Notes under the pieces: generated by a model | What the model was told of the DNA's origin: nothing | What the model saw: the letters and a program-made list of their open reading frames with translations, nothing else | The model's database searches: none | Position numbers and translations under genes: made by a program | Part shown: piece after piece, positions 31,150 to 43,915 of the stretch | How the letters are laid out: every line of letters begins with the position of its first letter | How positions within the stretch are numbered: the stretch's first letter is position 1 | From: Bradysia coprophila | Lineage: Eukaryota > Arthropoda > Insecta > Diptera > Sciaridae | Direction: 5' to 3' | Assembly: GCF_014529535.1 (NCBI RefSeq) | Contig: NW_023503423.1 | Span: 5,256,473-5,320,472 of the forward strand | DNA: 64,000 nucleotides

Positions 31150-32580
31150 TTTTGTGCTATATCAAATGTTCAACATGGTTTTAAAAAGGGACGCTCTACA
31201 TCAACGAATCTTATGGAATTTGCAAGTTATGCTTTGAAGTCAATTGAATCTGGCTCACAAGTTGATGCTATATATACAGACATTCGGAAGGCGTTCGATC
31301 AAGTGAACCATCGATATCTTATTCAGAAACTTAAAGAATTGGGTGTTGATCCCAGTTTGTTAGACTGGATGAAATCGTATCTGGACAATCGATACCAATG
31401 CGTGAGAGTCCTCGGATGGAAGTCTGCCAGATTTATGGTGCCGTCAGGCCTCCCACAAGGCATTCATCTCGGTCCACTGCTCTTCATCCTCTTTTTCAAT
31501 GACGCTACGACTTTTTCTCGTTCTGCTAAGCTGGGAGTTTTCGCAGACGACCTGAAACTGTATGTTAAGATAAACAACTTGGATGATGCGAGGCTCCTCC
31601 AGGATGATATCAATTTGTTCTCAGCTTGGTGTAAAAGAAACGGATTATCTCTAAGTATCGATAAATGCAGATCGATGTCTTTTCATCGAAAGTCTAACCC
31701 GATTATCTACAATTACACCATCGACGATGCTGTTGTCACAAGGGTGTCTGAAATCCGTGATCTCGGCGTTGTATTGGATCGGAAGCTCAGCTTTAACAGT
31801 CACATTGCAAAAATAGTATCGAAAGCTTATTCGTTACTTGGATTTCTTAAGAGAATTTGTTTCGACTTTCGGAATGTTAAGGCTCTGACGAGTATCTATA
31901 ACGCTCATGTTCGTTCTCATCTCGAATATGCATCAGTGATTTGGAATCCGAGCTACGACGTGCACAGTGATAAGATCGAATCAGTTCAAAGGCAGTTTGT
32001 CATGTGTGCCCTCAGGAGGACCGTAAAACGTGATTCTGAGCACAGGCTTCCACCGTATTCTGATAGATGCTCTGCACTGGGTTTGGAGACTCTGGACAGG
32101 CGCCGCACCAACTCATGCGTATTTTTCGTTTACGATGTGTTATCTAAGTTCATCGATGCTCCTCAGTTGCTTGACTGGTTCAACAATATCAGAAATACTC
32201 GGTCACATGGTTACGGGCTCAGAACGATGACATTTTTCCAGAACATCTTTCATAGAACCAATTATGGATCGTCCGAACCCATCAACTCGGCCTCCAAATT
32301 GTTTAACAAGGTTAGTCATCTATGTACGAATGGAGTGTCGAGAGAGGTTTTCCGGTCACAAGTAAGAGCTTTGAGCGCAATTTGAATGTTGGCACCCGTG
32401 TCAAACTATTTGAAGGTCTTTCTTCTCCAACTCGTGCTTTGCTAGGTGGGCGTTATGTCATGAATTTTTGTCTTACTTTTTATGTATCTGAATTCAGGGA
32501 CGTGCCACTATTGTCTTTTTATCAGCAATGTTAGATTATAACTATATGGTAAATAAATGTTTCAAATCAAATCAAAAACA
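31150..32580 (+). mobile_element. 5'-truncated non-LTR retrotransposon (Jockey/I-like)
   Basis: The RT frame can be followed upstream of its first ATG to about 31150 (ISNVQHGFKKGRSTSTNL, a conserved RT block) and is then lost, consistent with 5' truncation. The 3' UTR ends near 32580 in an A-rich tail with TCAAATCAAATCAAAA instead of a pure poly(A). Confidence 0.8.
31213..32385 (+). CDS. LINE reverse transcriptase fragment
   Basis: 390 codons without a stop. RT motifs in order: DIRKAFDQVNH, a PSGLPQG block (here followed by IHLGPLLF), FADDLKLY with the catalytic Asp pair, and LSLSIDKCRSM. These are followed by the C-terminal thumb region with RDLGVVLDRKLSFNSHI and RSHLEYASVIWNPSY, typical of Jockey-like LINEs. 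The endonuclease and the finger part of RT are absent. The intact frame suggests a fairly young insertion or one kept by chance. It could not move by itself. Confidence 0.85.
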   Translation: MEFASYALKSIESGSQVDAIYTDIRKAFDQVNHRYLIQKLKELGVDPSLLDWMKSYLDNRYQCVRVLGWKSARFMVPSGLPQGIHLGPLLFILFFNDATTFSRSAKLGVFADDLKLYVKINNLDDARLLQDDINLFSAWCKRNGLSLSIDKCRSMSFHRKSNPIIYNYTIDDAVVTRVSEIRDLGVVLDRKLSFNSHIAKIVSKAYSLLGFLKRICFDFRNVKALTSIYNAHVRSHLEYASVIWNPSYDVHSDKIESVQRQFVMCALRRTVKRDSEHRLPPYSDRCSALGLETLDRRRTNSCVFFVYDVLSKFIDAPQLLDWFNNIRNTRSHGYGLRTMTFFQNIFHRTNYGSSEPINSASKLFNKVSHLCTNGVSREVFRSQVRALSAI

Positions 32581-33359
32581 AATATTTATAATAAATAAAA
32601 GTCATCAACTCCATTACGTTCCAAAGTCCCCAAAATGTAACTAGCGTTTCTCCGTTTTGTAAAATAGGTATAATCCATAGAGCGTGATTCGCCAGAAGCT
32701 TTTCGCATTAATGAACCCAATTTCTTAATAAATGTACTTAAACACTTACACACTTAAACACTTGTTTCGGGACCCATGCAACCAAGTGATTCAAAAGCAT
32801 TGGGTGTAAATAAATAGTTTTCTTTTAAGAGGAATCACCCCTTTTTCATTGCACAAAACCGAAAAAAGGGTCTGAAAGTTGCAGTGATTTCTCTTAGGGT
32901 ACAACACAAGGAGGCTTATGGTTTATTTACACACTTAATTTACACGTTTCTGGATGCAATAATGGTTTCTGATTTTTGAAAAAGTAATTCGGATTATTGT
33001 TTTTTCAACTTTTAAAATGCCCGTTTTCAACCGAATTTTTCCATAAATTGCACATATTTCTCGTCACACATAAACTTTCATAATACAAATGCACACTTCA
33101 CAGATTCCTGCTATTGATTCTGATGCTTTAATGGTTTCACTTTAGCTAATTTCATTTAGTTGCTCACACAAAACGAATAAAAACAATTGAAACTGAAGCG
33201 AACAGAAAAAATGGCGGCAGCCATTTTTATCAGCTGATCTGAAATTTACATGGAAATATTGACGATTTCACCTATTCAACGTTAGGTGGCACCATGAATT
33301 GGTTGTTTAAAAAACTAAATGGATGAGAACTCTTAAACGTATGTAATGATTATGCTTGA
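32581..33359. other. Intergenic between LINE remnants
   Basis: No coding region or clear repeat structure recognised. Confidence 0.4.
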
Positions 33360-33365
33360 ATATTT

Positions 33366-34570
33366 CTATAAGATTTTTTGGAAATCAATCACATAAGATC
33401 GAGCTAGTGTGTCTCTAATGGTTACATCCCACAAAATCGGTTTACCGTGACTCCATGGAATTAGAGTCATCCCGTCCGGTCTTTTACCATCATCTCTAGA
33501 AATGCCCGGAGGTAACAGATTCGGAAAACCTGCAGAGGAAAATGCATGAGAAAATTTTTTATTAACTTCATCGTGTCCTGGAATCCATCCTCCGCTTTTA
33601 TTGCAAGATAAACCATCTAAGCCATCCTTCGTAACTTTCTTTGCACAAATACATTTACGTTCTTCGCATAATTGGCTACCCAAACGAGGACCAACAGCAA
33701 TTCTTGCAGAATTGTGACAGTTGGGATCAAAAGTCGGTCTATTCCATCTGTTAAAGTGACGTTTAAAACGTCAAACAAGATTTTTTATGTGAAATGTAAT
33801 CTATTCCACTAATTACATTGAGGAAAAATAAACGATTTTGTGACCATTTTACCTAAAAAAATTTGTTTGACATTTTAAACGTCACATTGACAGATGGAAG
33901 AGGACGACTTTTGGATCAAACTGTCACAATTGTTATCTAATAGTAAGCCTAACTGACTCGATGGAACCATTTGCATCCACTTTAAAGACTCTTTAGTTGA
34001 TGACGCAAGTAGTCGAGCAGGAGCAGTCGACTCACTAGAATCAAACACTTCCGAATTCTTTTGCTCTTTCCTAACGATATCCAATAATAGCCAAATCTTC
34101 TACTTTCCTAATACCCATATCCTTAAAAGACAACGGGAGAGACTCTTGATCCCATGAAAACCCGTCCACCCTCGTGTTAGTAATAGCTTCGAGCGTAGAA
34201 CGGAAAATCTCGTCTACAGCTTTCAGCTTATCCGATAACAAAAAAGCCTTCCAAGAACGCAACAGGTAATTAAACCCACAACTACTCAAAGATTTCCTAA
34301 AAATACACAAAGCAGGATGAACATCCATCAACTTTAAACGACCGCACATCAAACTAATTGATTCTATCTTCTAAGAAAACATCCTTTCTAAACCTAATTC
34401 GAAGATTGGCGAACCTAAAATATCATCAACCTTTTTAATGCCTCATCCTCAGCAGAAGCATTCACAAAAAGTACTTCACATTTAACCGCGTTCAAAGGTA
34501 GGCCGGATGTTTCACAAAAGGACAATACCTTCCTAATATCCTGTGGAACAGCTGACAGAACATCACCTAT
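33366..34570 (-). mobile_element. Degraded non-LTR retrotransposon, RT C-terminal part
   Basis: Reading the minus strand from 34570: GDVLSAVPQDIRKVLSF and LPLNAVKCEVLF (RT palm end), then SWDQESLPLSFKDMGIRK (34071-34352), then SSTKESLKWMQMVPSSQLGL, then GPRLGSQLCEERKCICAKK, GLDGLSCNKSGGWIPGHDEV and DDGKRPDGMTLIPW (33366-33683). These are the C-terminal blocks of an arthropod LINE family with a terminal Cys/His motif. Stops and frame changes break it between blocks. A MITE splits it at 33715-33927. It is a different family from the LINE at 31.2 kb. Confidence 0.72.
33715..33927. mobile_element. 213-bp MITE inserted in the LINE remnant
   Basis: Inverted repeats of about 65 bp start GTGACAGTTGGGATC on the left, with the related complement on the right. 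AATT is duplicated on each side (33711-33714 and 33928-33931). Removing the element and one AATT brings the LINE frame back in register across the junction, which fixes the borders to the base. Confidence 0.88.
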
Positions 34571-35830
34571 AATAAAAATTTATTTGAAGCTCTTTTCCCA
34601 GGTCTTTTCCTTTTAACTTGGGTTGTTATCTCGGAATCAGATACTGAAGTGTCAATTTCATGCTGGTTGCTGTAATGCAATGTTACTAAATCAATAGAAC
34701 AATGGCAATGACTCAGATTTTTTTCTCTGAAAATCCAAATAAATTGCATATCGTAAGCTTCTATATCATTTTTTACCAAATGGTTTATTATTTTGTAAGG
34801 ACAAGTATATAAAAGTGCCAAACATAAATGACATCAATCGACTTTTATAGATGTTTTAGCATATTATATCGTTGTTCCAGTAAACGCGCCTAATTTGAAC
34901 GAATTTAAGACAAATCAATCTAATATAGATACCGCGAGGTGACCAATGCATGTTAGCTAGAAGAAATTTTCACCTCCGTATATTTACAAGTGCAGTCAAT
35001 GAAACGTAGGTATAGATTTTCTTCAGTGGTTTTTCAACAGAAGTGCATGCAAACAGAAGTGCTTATGCTTTTTTATACGAGTGAAATAGTTACTTGCCTG
35101 GGTGTGGTAAAACTGGATAAAGATGGACAAGCCGTTTTGTTTGTATACGTGCAGCAGCTGAAGCAATAGTAAACCTAATTGCTTCGAGAATTCCAAACGA
35201 ATCAAAATGTTATAAACCGGTTACGCCAAAAGGGGTGAGGATGAGGAGAGGAAGGCTAAAAAACATTTTATATCAGTAAATTAAGGAAACTATTGATGTC
35301 TGTGAAACTTAAATTTCTCCATACTATGGAGTCCATAGCATTCCCAGCACTGGTCCTGATTCATTTTGAAGGACTAGATTTTTCATGTTCGTAATAACCA
35401 ATCACTAACAACAGAAGCGATGAGCGCCTTCACAATTGATATATAACAAAATAGCTGACAAAATGTTATGTTTAATGTGGTTTTACTTAATCGATTGATT
35501 CTGATCGCCAACCGCATGTACACATGTTCATGATATGATTAATGATGAACGAATAAAAAGCTTTTAACATTCCGAGAACTTTTTTTCTTTCAGATAAAAC
35601 AGATCGTCTGACAAAATTCGGAAACATCTAAAAATATAAACTTATGCGAAAAGAATAACCAGACAGGTAGGTAGTATATAAGAATGATCACACTATAATT
35701 AAAAATTGAAAGAGTTTAGTCGAATTATAGTTGAAAGGAAAGGAAAGAAAGATGATTCATGTCAGCGAAGAAATGAACTTGAACATGAACATATCGATAG
35801 CATTGACAGACAAAGAATGGTGTCCAAAAA
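34571..35830. other. Intergenic, no gene recognised
   Basis: Short open frames only. No domain and no strong repeat. Confidence 0.4.
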
Positions 35831-35832
35831 AG

Positions 35833-35967
35833 TATTTAAACAGAAATCGAAGTTGCTAATTTCTCAGTGTGTCTGATGTGCGGAAGTGTAGTGTGTAGAC
35901 AAATTTTTATTTATTATTCCGAGTGTATAACGAACAACTGTTGCCTGATTTGTCCGATTGAATGCAG
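35833..35967 (+). promoter_or_regulatory. Putative core promoter and non-coding first exon
   Basis: TATTTAAA (35833-35840) lies 33 bp upstream of an initiator-like TCAGTG (A at 35866), normal TATA-Inr spacing in insects. The following about 100 bp have no long frame and end in a good donor, CAG|GTGAAT, at 35967/35968. Inference: first exon of a plus-strand gene whose next exon lies far downstream, for example at 61.6 kb. No transcript evidence is available. Confidence 0.35.
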
Positions 35968-36829
35968 GTGAATTTTATTATTATAGTTTTCTGTAGTGAA
36001 CCGCATGAAATACAGTTCGAAGTAAATGTGCCGTTCGCTTATCGATAATATGAATCTCACGTTCTTATTTTTCAAACGATAATGTTCAATAGACTCTCAA
36101 TAAATGTTTGACAGAGCCTGTTGATAGCCAACATATCTTCCGTCAATCAAAATGTAATAAAAATTATTAAATGTTACGATGGAATTCGACATTTGAACTC
36201 ATTTCTTATCATTTTGGATTTTGCGGTTACGATAGCCGTGACTATGATTTGCCGGCACATTAAAAATTACTCGTCAAACACAATATACTTCCAAGACAGG
36301 CGATTTCCGACCTTATTTACATGACTTTCTTATTTTGTCCACAGTTCTGGGGTATAATTTAAGTGACAATACTAGATCGTGGGGTAGGGCGTGCTTATGG
36401 AAATTTTTTGGGTGGTATACCTTTCGAACGGAGTTTAGCACTGAAACATCATTCTTCTTTAAATTGACAATCTGGATTTCGTGACGTACCACACTATTAT
36501 ACCTATAAGTTTTGTTTTAAATATCTGAACCTGGCCTTAAACTACCTTAACATTATGGTGAACAGAACTTGATATTGACTAGATAAGAAGTTGATTAATA
36601 GGATGTGGCGATTTACAACTTTATTTTTAATGAAATCTGTGAAACCCAGCACCAAGCACCTATGCATGAGGAGTAATTATTGGCATTTTTGTTAATGAGG
36701 ATATAAGCTTGTCCCGGTAGATTTTCTGAAATATTTGAAATTTTTGCCAAAAAAATTCCATGGATGATTTTACAAAGGTTTCATCTACGAATTGAATCTA
36801 CGAATTGAATCTACGACACACAAAAATTA

Positions 36830-37042
36830 CAGTCGGTGACTTTGAAATAAGTGAAGTATTTCTTTTCAGCTGTTTTTCATACAAACAAATATGGTCTCAC
36901 TTGTTTTAACGGTTTTATAATTACCACGCGCATGCGTGTACTGTATATTGTTCAACAAGCATTCGCACATTTGTTTGTATGAGTGGATCAGCTGAAAAAC
37001 AGCTGAAACAAAATGCATCGCTTGTTTGAAAGTCACCGACTG
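36830..37042. mobile_element. 213-bp palindromic MITE, Tc1/mariner-like
   Basis: Terminal repeats CAGTCGGTGACTTTG and complement, flanked by TA on each side (36828-36829 and 37043-37044). Inner arms include TTTCAGCTGTTTTTCATACAA. TA duplication and CAGT ends suggest Tc1/mariner mobilisation. Confidence 0.75.
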
Positions 37043-37295
37043 TAAAAAAGTTTACAAAAAATTGAAACGTATTTTAGATGTGGCTTCAAGTTTCTCCGAG
37101 GCCTCATTTCCAATAAATTTTCTGTCTAATTGTTTCTTAGCTGGCAACGACTTTGCCGGAAAGTTGGAAATCGTCACATCTTAATGATTAATGTTGACCT
37201 GACCTGAAATCTACATAACCTGAACACGGTTCTGATCACATTTGTCTTTTATAGAATTATCTGACCTCACCTTTAGGGTCGAGTCATTTCTTACT

Positions 37296-38850
37296 CACGG
37301 TGGGGTTGAACAAAATTTAAATAAAGTCGCGACACCACCTCCGATTTTTTTTCATATTCTTATTGAGGGACTCGAGTACTATAGGGAACCACATTCAGTT
37401 CGCAGATCTATCCAGCCGTTTCGGAGAACCGGCACTCATGGCCGTGCGGAACCGACGAGTCAATTTGAATTCAGATGGTTATCGCAACGGATAGAGGGAC
37501 TAATTCTAAGCTAATTTGTGTTGAAATGGCTTCCCTCGACAATGTGACCACGTAGCTACAGCCAAATTACGAAATTTCGACATTTTTAAATCGTGATATG
37601 TCCAAGATAAAGAGAGTTTGAAACTTTTTGAATGGCGATATTGGTAGACGATTCCATGCTCTATTAAACGCCGAGAAAGGATTTAAAAAAAAATTGTCTG
37701 AGTTGTACAATATTTGAATAAGTTTATTTTCACCATCATCGGCGAAGCTTGGACTTTTCTGTAATACACAGGTTGACCATGTATGCAACAAGACAATAAT
37801 GCCTGATCAGCCTGCAGTCTAAGCTTTACAACGATACCACACTTGCAATACCAGCCTTACAACAAGTATCTGTTACAACCTTTTGTTTGCAGCAAGGTCA
37901 CTCTACGACGAAATTTTTAATTTATCATCCATCTTCAAGTGCCCGTTCCTTTAGGATGGGTGGAATTGTTATCCATTCTTCATAAATAAGTGGTTTAAGT
38001 TATTTGAACCATTTCTTATAATGATTACGTGTACCTGGAGTCGGTTGAAGCTGATTTCCACATACTTTTGGGGTAAATTTCCTCTAATGGCTAGCGAAAT
38101 CAGCTTTAACCGACTCCAGATTAATGTAAGAATTGCTTCAAATAACTCATACCACTTATTTATAAAGAATGCATAACAATTCCACTCATTCTAAAGGAAA
38201 AGTGCCCGAAGATAGATAGTAAATTGAAAATCTCGTCGTAGAGTGATCTTCCTGCAAACAAAAGGTTGTAACAGATACTTGTTGTAAGGCTGGTATTGCA
38301 AGTGTGGTATCGTTGTAAAGCTTAGACTGCAGGCTGATCAGGCATTATTGTCTTGTTGCAGAAAGGGTCAACCTGAGTATTACAGATGAGTCCAAGTTTC
38401 GCCGAGGATGGTGAAAATAAAATTTTTCAAATATTGTACAATTCAGACAAATTTTGTAAAATCCATTCTCGGCGTTTAATAGAGCATGGAATCCTCTACC
38501 AATATCGCCATTCAAAGAGTTTCACACTTTCTTCGTCTTGGACATATCACCATTCAAAGATGTCGAATTTTCGACTTTAGCTGGCTGTAACTATGTGGTC
38601 AAGTTGTCGAGGGAAGCCATTTCAACACAAATTAGCTTAGAATTAGTCACTCTATCCGTTGCGATAACAATCTGTATTCAAATTGACTCGTCGGTTCCGC
38701 ACAGCCATGAGTGCCGGTTCTCCGAAACGGCTGGATAGATCCGCGAACTGAATGTGGTTCGCTATAGTACTCGAGTCCCTCAATAAGAACATGAAAAAAA
38801 ATCAGAGGTGGCATCGTGACTCTACTTAAGTTTTGTTCAACCCCACCGTA
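37296..38850. mobile_element. 1.55-kb foldback element, CACGGTG family
   Basis: Arms of about 760 bp (37296-38059 and 38094-38850), roughly 85-90% identical as reverse complements, with a spacer of about 35 bp. Ends read CACGGTGGGGTTGAAC, the right end having one terminal mismatch. The 4-bp target duplication TACT is perfect (37292-37295 and 38851-38854). The AAGCTTTACAACGATACC block lies in both arms (37821-37838 and 38306-38324). No transposase. Confidence 0.88.
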
Positions 38851-38854
38851 TACT

Positions 38855-41800
38855 GTCTGTAACCAATTTCAAGTTTAAAAATTGTTTTCTTTTTTCTATT
38901 TGCTGTCTCTAGCCTAGAAAAATTAAGCTATAACTTAGTGCTAGCTCATACTACCATACAGAAACTACTCTAAAATCTCGTCTAAAGCTAAATACTCAAA
39001 ATTTTCACCTGCGAAATTCTCTAGCACTAATGACGAAAACTCTCACGGATAGCACTCGCGCGTCTGCCATTAAAGAAAATTGAAACTGTTTCCTTCATTT
39101 GCACACAGCCAGACGTAATTCTGAATTCTTTAGTGTTTTTATGACTGACTTTCGCTGCACATAAAGAAACATTTGTAAAATTATATTGCGTTACATCATT
39201 TTAATGGATGGCCATTGACCTGAAACAGTAGTATGTTTATGAAGAAAATAGGGCCGGTGTTGGAAATTAAAAATTGACTGGAAACGTTTTACTACAAAAA
39301 GTTTTTTTTTGAAGTAAAAAATGTTTAAAAAGAAAGAAAAAACGAAAATTAATAAACCAAATCATAAAAACCGTGAACGACTGATGGATGGTGCGGTCAT
39401 ATAAACTTCTTTTTGCCGTTCAATATGCTATTTAGAAACATCTAAATACATATGGACATAAAACGACGGTTACCTATTAAATTAAACGTGCATTATCATA
39501 GCAACGAAAAAAAAAATATTTCTTTTTATATTCCTGGAACGACTGCAAAACAATAACTATAAAATAATTTTTTAGATTACGAAATTCCATCCGCTGTTGC
39601 AGGAATATTTCGTGTTGAGAATGAAGAAATAAAATAAAATAAAAAAATTTTGTTTAATCTTTTACAAATAAAAATATCAAGAGAACATTATCCTATCCAC
39701 AATCCACACCACACGGCATATAACTCAAAACCAATAACCCATAGCAAAAATGTTTAATGAAACGAAAGAAATGTGTGAGTGATTCATAAAAATCCGAAAA
39801 GAAGCAAAAAGAAAAAAAATCTGAAAGATTATTGATATGAAATGAAAAATGAGAAAAAAAAAATTAATTAAGACTGATGTTAACAGACAGTCAGACGAAG
39901 AACAGTCAAACCACCATCATATCCCCCCGGATAAATTTTCTGTCTTCAAGTTTTTTTTTTCTTCTTTTCATAAATGTATTACTGAACTTTATATTCTGAA
40001 TATATTCTCATTCTCAGTTGAGTCTAATTCCATTAGCAATTAGTGAAATAAACTCCCAAAACCCATATATACACCCAATTTTATATATATATTCGAATTA
40101 AAATTCATAACAATTATATTGATGTGTTTGTTAATTCCATATATATAGTCAAAACACATTGTTAGAACATTTTCGGTTTCGATACTCGAGAAGCCGCTCG
40201 ATCAGATGTGTACTGTACATATTCTTTTCCATATAAAAATTCTACTTTTTTTTCCGCTTTACTTCTTGTATTATTCCGACTCCAAAACATTTATTGTGAA
40301 TACCTACACTGCCCCAATAATACACCAGTGTGTTTCTTGTACTCTTTCACATACGGTTTTTGTGTATTTTACACATATAAATATCGTACCATCCAACCAA
40401 ACGAAATAAAAAAAAAGAGTCGTATACTCGAATATTTGAATTTTCTTGAATCTCGCGGATCGCGATCGCGAATCCCCACATTCACAGTCAGTTTATTAAC
40501 AGACAAGACAAAGTGTGGTCGCGGTTTTGGGTGTTGTTGTTTGGTTCGCGGTCAATATACAATATATTTTCTATATAAAATTATTATTTATTTCGTTTCG
40601 TGTATGGATTGTGTGTTGCTTTTTTTCTCCTCTGTTGCTTTCATGTTACACAGCAAAAAGAAAAAAAAAATGTTTTAATTCTCAGTTGTTCTTCGAACAG
40701 TAACTCTAGTCGTTTTTCCGACATTGTCGAGTGTGGACATGTGGAACAGTTAGAGTAGATTTGCGCTGGTACAATGTTGAGAAAAATGATGATTTTGTAA
40801 AAATTTTAAAAATTGGAGTTAATTTTATCGAGAATTTTTTTTTGTATTGATCAGTGACTATTCTATTAACGATAAATTCAATCAATCCGAATTTTACACA
40901 TTCATAATTGAACTTAAAGATCAATCTAATCCAAAAGTCGGTCTAAAAACTTCCTGATAGACAAACTGTGTTTTTTCGTGTTAAACATTTCGAGAACCAA
41001 ATTCAACGAAAATATTTATATTCCTTCGTTCATAGACAACTTATATCCAATATCGCGATCAAACAAAGAATTTATTAAAAAAAAAAAACTCCATCAAGTC
41101 GAACGAACATCTTCTAACAATAAACCAAGCAAAATATTGTGTGTCTCGATATCTAATAGTTCTGGTTCTGAAAATACCGAGACTCATGAGTTAATACATA
41201 GAAATTAATTGGAGAAAAATATATATTCGAAAAGATCAGTGATCGACTGGGGGCGCTTCTGTGAGTGTAAGAGTCTGCACAACATAAAACACGATCATCT
41301 ATGAGAAAATCTGTGTCGTGGATCATAAATATTATGTTTACATATAAACAAGGCGTCTTGAATGTGAGAAATAAATTTAGTGCCAATAAATTTAATTATA
41401 CAATTTTTATTTAACCGAAAGAACATCAAAGAAGTTCATCCACACAACATACAGCACACACAAAAAAAAAAGATCGAGAATTTCTTTAGTTTTTATTTAG
41501 AATTTTTGCAATATAAGATTTTTCCTTCTTCTTCACTTCGCACAGTTGGGAATGATTTTTTCATTGGATTCTCCTTCATATAATGATAAAGGTGAGTGAC
41601 ACGTTTTCGCATATTTGAATGTGTTGTTATATTCTATTATCTAAGAAGAAGAAAAAAAACGAGGTGATCATAATGTACACATACGACCATTTATATACAT
41701 ACGGTTGATGTTTAAATAAAAAAAAAATTAGAATAAATAAAACAAGAGTGAGAGTTGAGTATGATAATTCCATACGTCATTCAATCTCAAATATTTAAAA

Positions 41801-42470
41801 TGTGTGTAATATAAGTGCTTATGCGGAAATTTTCAACACATTGACAGCCAAAGTTTTTCGTTAAAATTTAACTTGTCCATGCCGAAGGTAAAATGTGGTA
41901 AGATCTGCCATCAATTTCTTTCGGTTTCGTTTCAAAATTGCAAGCGTGAGATGATCATACAGAAACTATGTGGGAAAAGTATCTAATTTAGCAAGCAATC
42001 AAAGAAAGACACGAACTTCCTTTTCTCTCTGTATACCAGCCAAAACCGAACCTATACTAAGTTAAAAGATGATTATGATTATGTTAAGATGATGGTTTGC
42101 TGAGTAGTAATCTACTACTTCACTTGCTCGTAAATTTTGTAAATGTTAGACACACAATCTTTTACTTCATTTACTCTAAACGCATATTTTGCAATATAAA
42201 AACACACTAAACAGAGTTCATCGTTTTATTTATGTCGTCGGTGTCGATAACAAATGACTAACCGTTTCCGTGTTTCTCGTTATCCATCCAATGTGATTTT
42301 CTTTATTTAATTACTTTCAATCTCATCCTCATCTTTTGACCTACTACAGGTTAGTTTTTCGAAAAAAAAAATTGTCAGTGAAGAAATAATGAAGAAATAA
42401 ATTTAGAAACACAATTTTCGTTAAAAAGTCTTTCTTGCCTAGCCAAAGGACCTACCATAGTAGTAGAGTA
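38855..42470. other. AT-rich non-coding stretch
   Basis: Many poly-A/poly-T runs and TA-rich tracts (for example 40085-40150). No frame with recognisable content. It could be intronic. Confidence 0.45.
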
Positions 42471-42478
42471 TTGTTTTT

Positions 42479-43090
42479 CACTTTTACATTTCTCAGGAGA
42501 TGCAAAAGATTCTTCTCGTCCACAGAGCTTGTGACTATATACAAAGCTTATGTAAGGCCTCTAGTTGAATTCAACTCTCATCTCTGGGTCGGTGCTCCAC
42601 CCTCAACGTTGGATCTTCTCGAAAGACTTCAAAGGAGAGCTATCCGATTGATCGGTGACGAAAGCGTTACAAATCCAATTGACACTCTCGAACATCGGCG
42701 CATCGTTGGTGCTATTTCGTTGTTCTACAGATACTATTACGGTGAATGTTCATCGGAGATATCGACGCTGATCCCGCCTATCCACAATTCGACTCTTGTC
42801 ACTAGGCAATCAGCACGAGCACATCCCCATGTTGTCGCTTCTGAATTTTGCCGCACGGCAAAGTTCAAGGGAACTTTCTTCTCAGTTGCGATTCGTTTGT
42901 GGAATAGTCTTCCGGCTCATGTCTTCCCCCCCGTATGTAATCCTCAACTTTTCAAGAATAATATTAATACCCATTACCGAGCATTTCCCCCAACTATTTA
43001 GGCTAGACCGTGTTGATGTGAACCATCAACATCAAAGGGATATATCCCTTGTGTTTGTGCTTGCATGTAAAAAAAAAAAAAAAAAAAAAA
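42479..43090 (+). mobile_element. 3' fragment of a Jockey/CR1-like LINE with poly(A) tail
   Basis: Coding blocks from FLRRCKRFFSSTELVTIYKA through VRPLVEFNSHLWVGAP, LLERLQRRAIRLIGD and RIVGAISLFYRYYYG to RLWNSLPAHVFPP end at a stop at 43001. These form the C-terminal end of a LINE ORF2. A short 3' UTR ends in a run of 22 A (43069-43090). The 5' part of ORF2 is missing. The target duplication could not be found. Confidence 0.82.
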
Positions 43091-43364
43091 CATTATTTGA
43101 CATAATCAATATTCTACTGCTATACTAGGTGCTTTGGTGGCAGGTAAAATTTCTGAGTTTTCACCTTTCAAAGGCAACAGTCCTTTCAAGATTTTAAAAA
43201 AAATATTTTATTCATGTGCCACTACACTTCATTCATTTTGATCCAGATTTCGTTTCTCTATATAGAGACCTCATACGGAACTAGGTCTACTCGCTCCACC
43301 TAGCGCTGAAGAATAAAAGTCGTAGAGCAAATATTTTTAGTCTTAGTGGCGTTCAAACCGTTGC

Positions 43365-43780
43365 TTTAAGAGGCACCAGTATTTAGCTAAAATTGTAGCC
43401 TACATTCGTGTGCGTCGTTTTTCATTTTTGTTGATATCTTTTCATAAGAATTCTTTTTCAAAAATGTACGACTGCAAGAACGACCACGAACGCACTTTAA
43501 GTAAAAATTAGTTTTGGTTGTAGTCGTTTGACCGGCTTTGAGAAACACGAGCAGTTTGACGAAATTTTCATAAGCTGCTCAGTTTTCTCAGGGCTGGTCA
43601 AACTGCTACAACCGAAACTCATTTTTACTTAAAGCACATTCGTGGTCGTTCTTGGGGTCGTACATTTTTGAAAAAGGATTGTGATGGAAAGATATCATCA
43701 AAAGTAAACTAAAATCTAGTATTTAAAAAACGCCCAAATGTATGCTTTTCAGTAAAGCATCGGTGCGCCTCTTAAATGAG
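43365..43780. mobile_element. Palindromic MITE (about 415 bp)
   Basis: 43459-43492 and 43639-43672 are near-perfect complements (GTACGACTGCAAGAACGACC). Outer blocks AAGAGGCACC and GGTGCGCCTCTT pair at about 43369 and 43761. Exact termini and target duplication not resolved. Confidence 0.65.
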
Positions 43781-43787
43781 TCACACT

Positions 43788-43915
43788 ATCAGGACCTATT
43801 TTTTGGTAAATGTATTGAATGAATTTAGTGAAATTTACCAAAATTTAGCGAAACATAAATTTTCGGTAAATTTCAGTAAATTCGGTAAATAAATTCACCA
43901 ATAATGGAGCAGGGC
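43788..43915. repeat. Repeat built on GGTAAATTT words, copy 1
   Basis: It shares CGGTAAATTTCAGTA and GGTAAATAAATT blocks with 50475-50640. Ends are CAGGACCT and AGGGCTG. Palindromic, about 125 bp. Confidence 0.5.
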
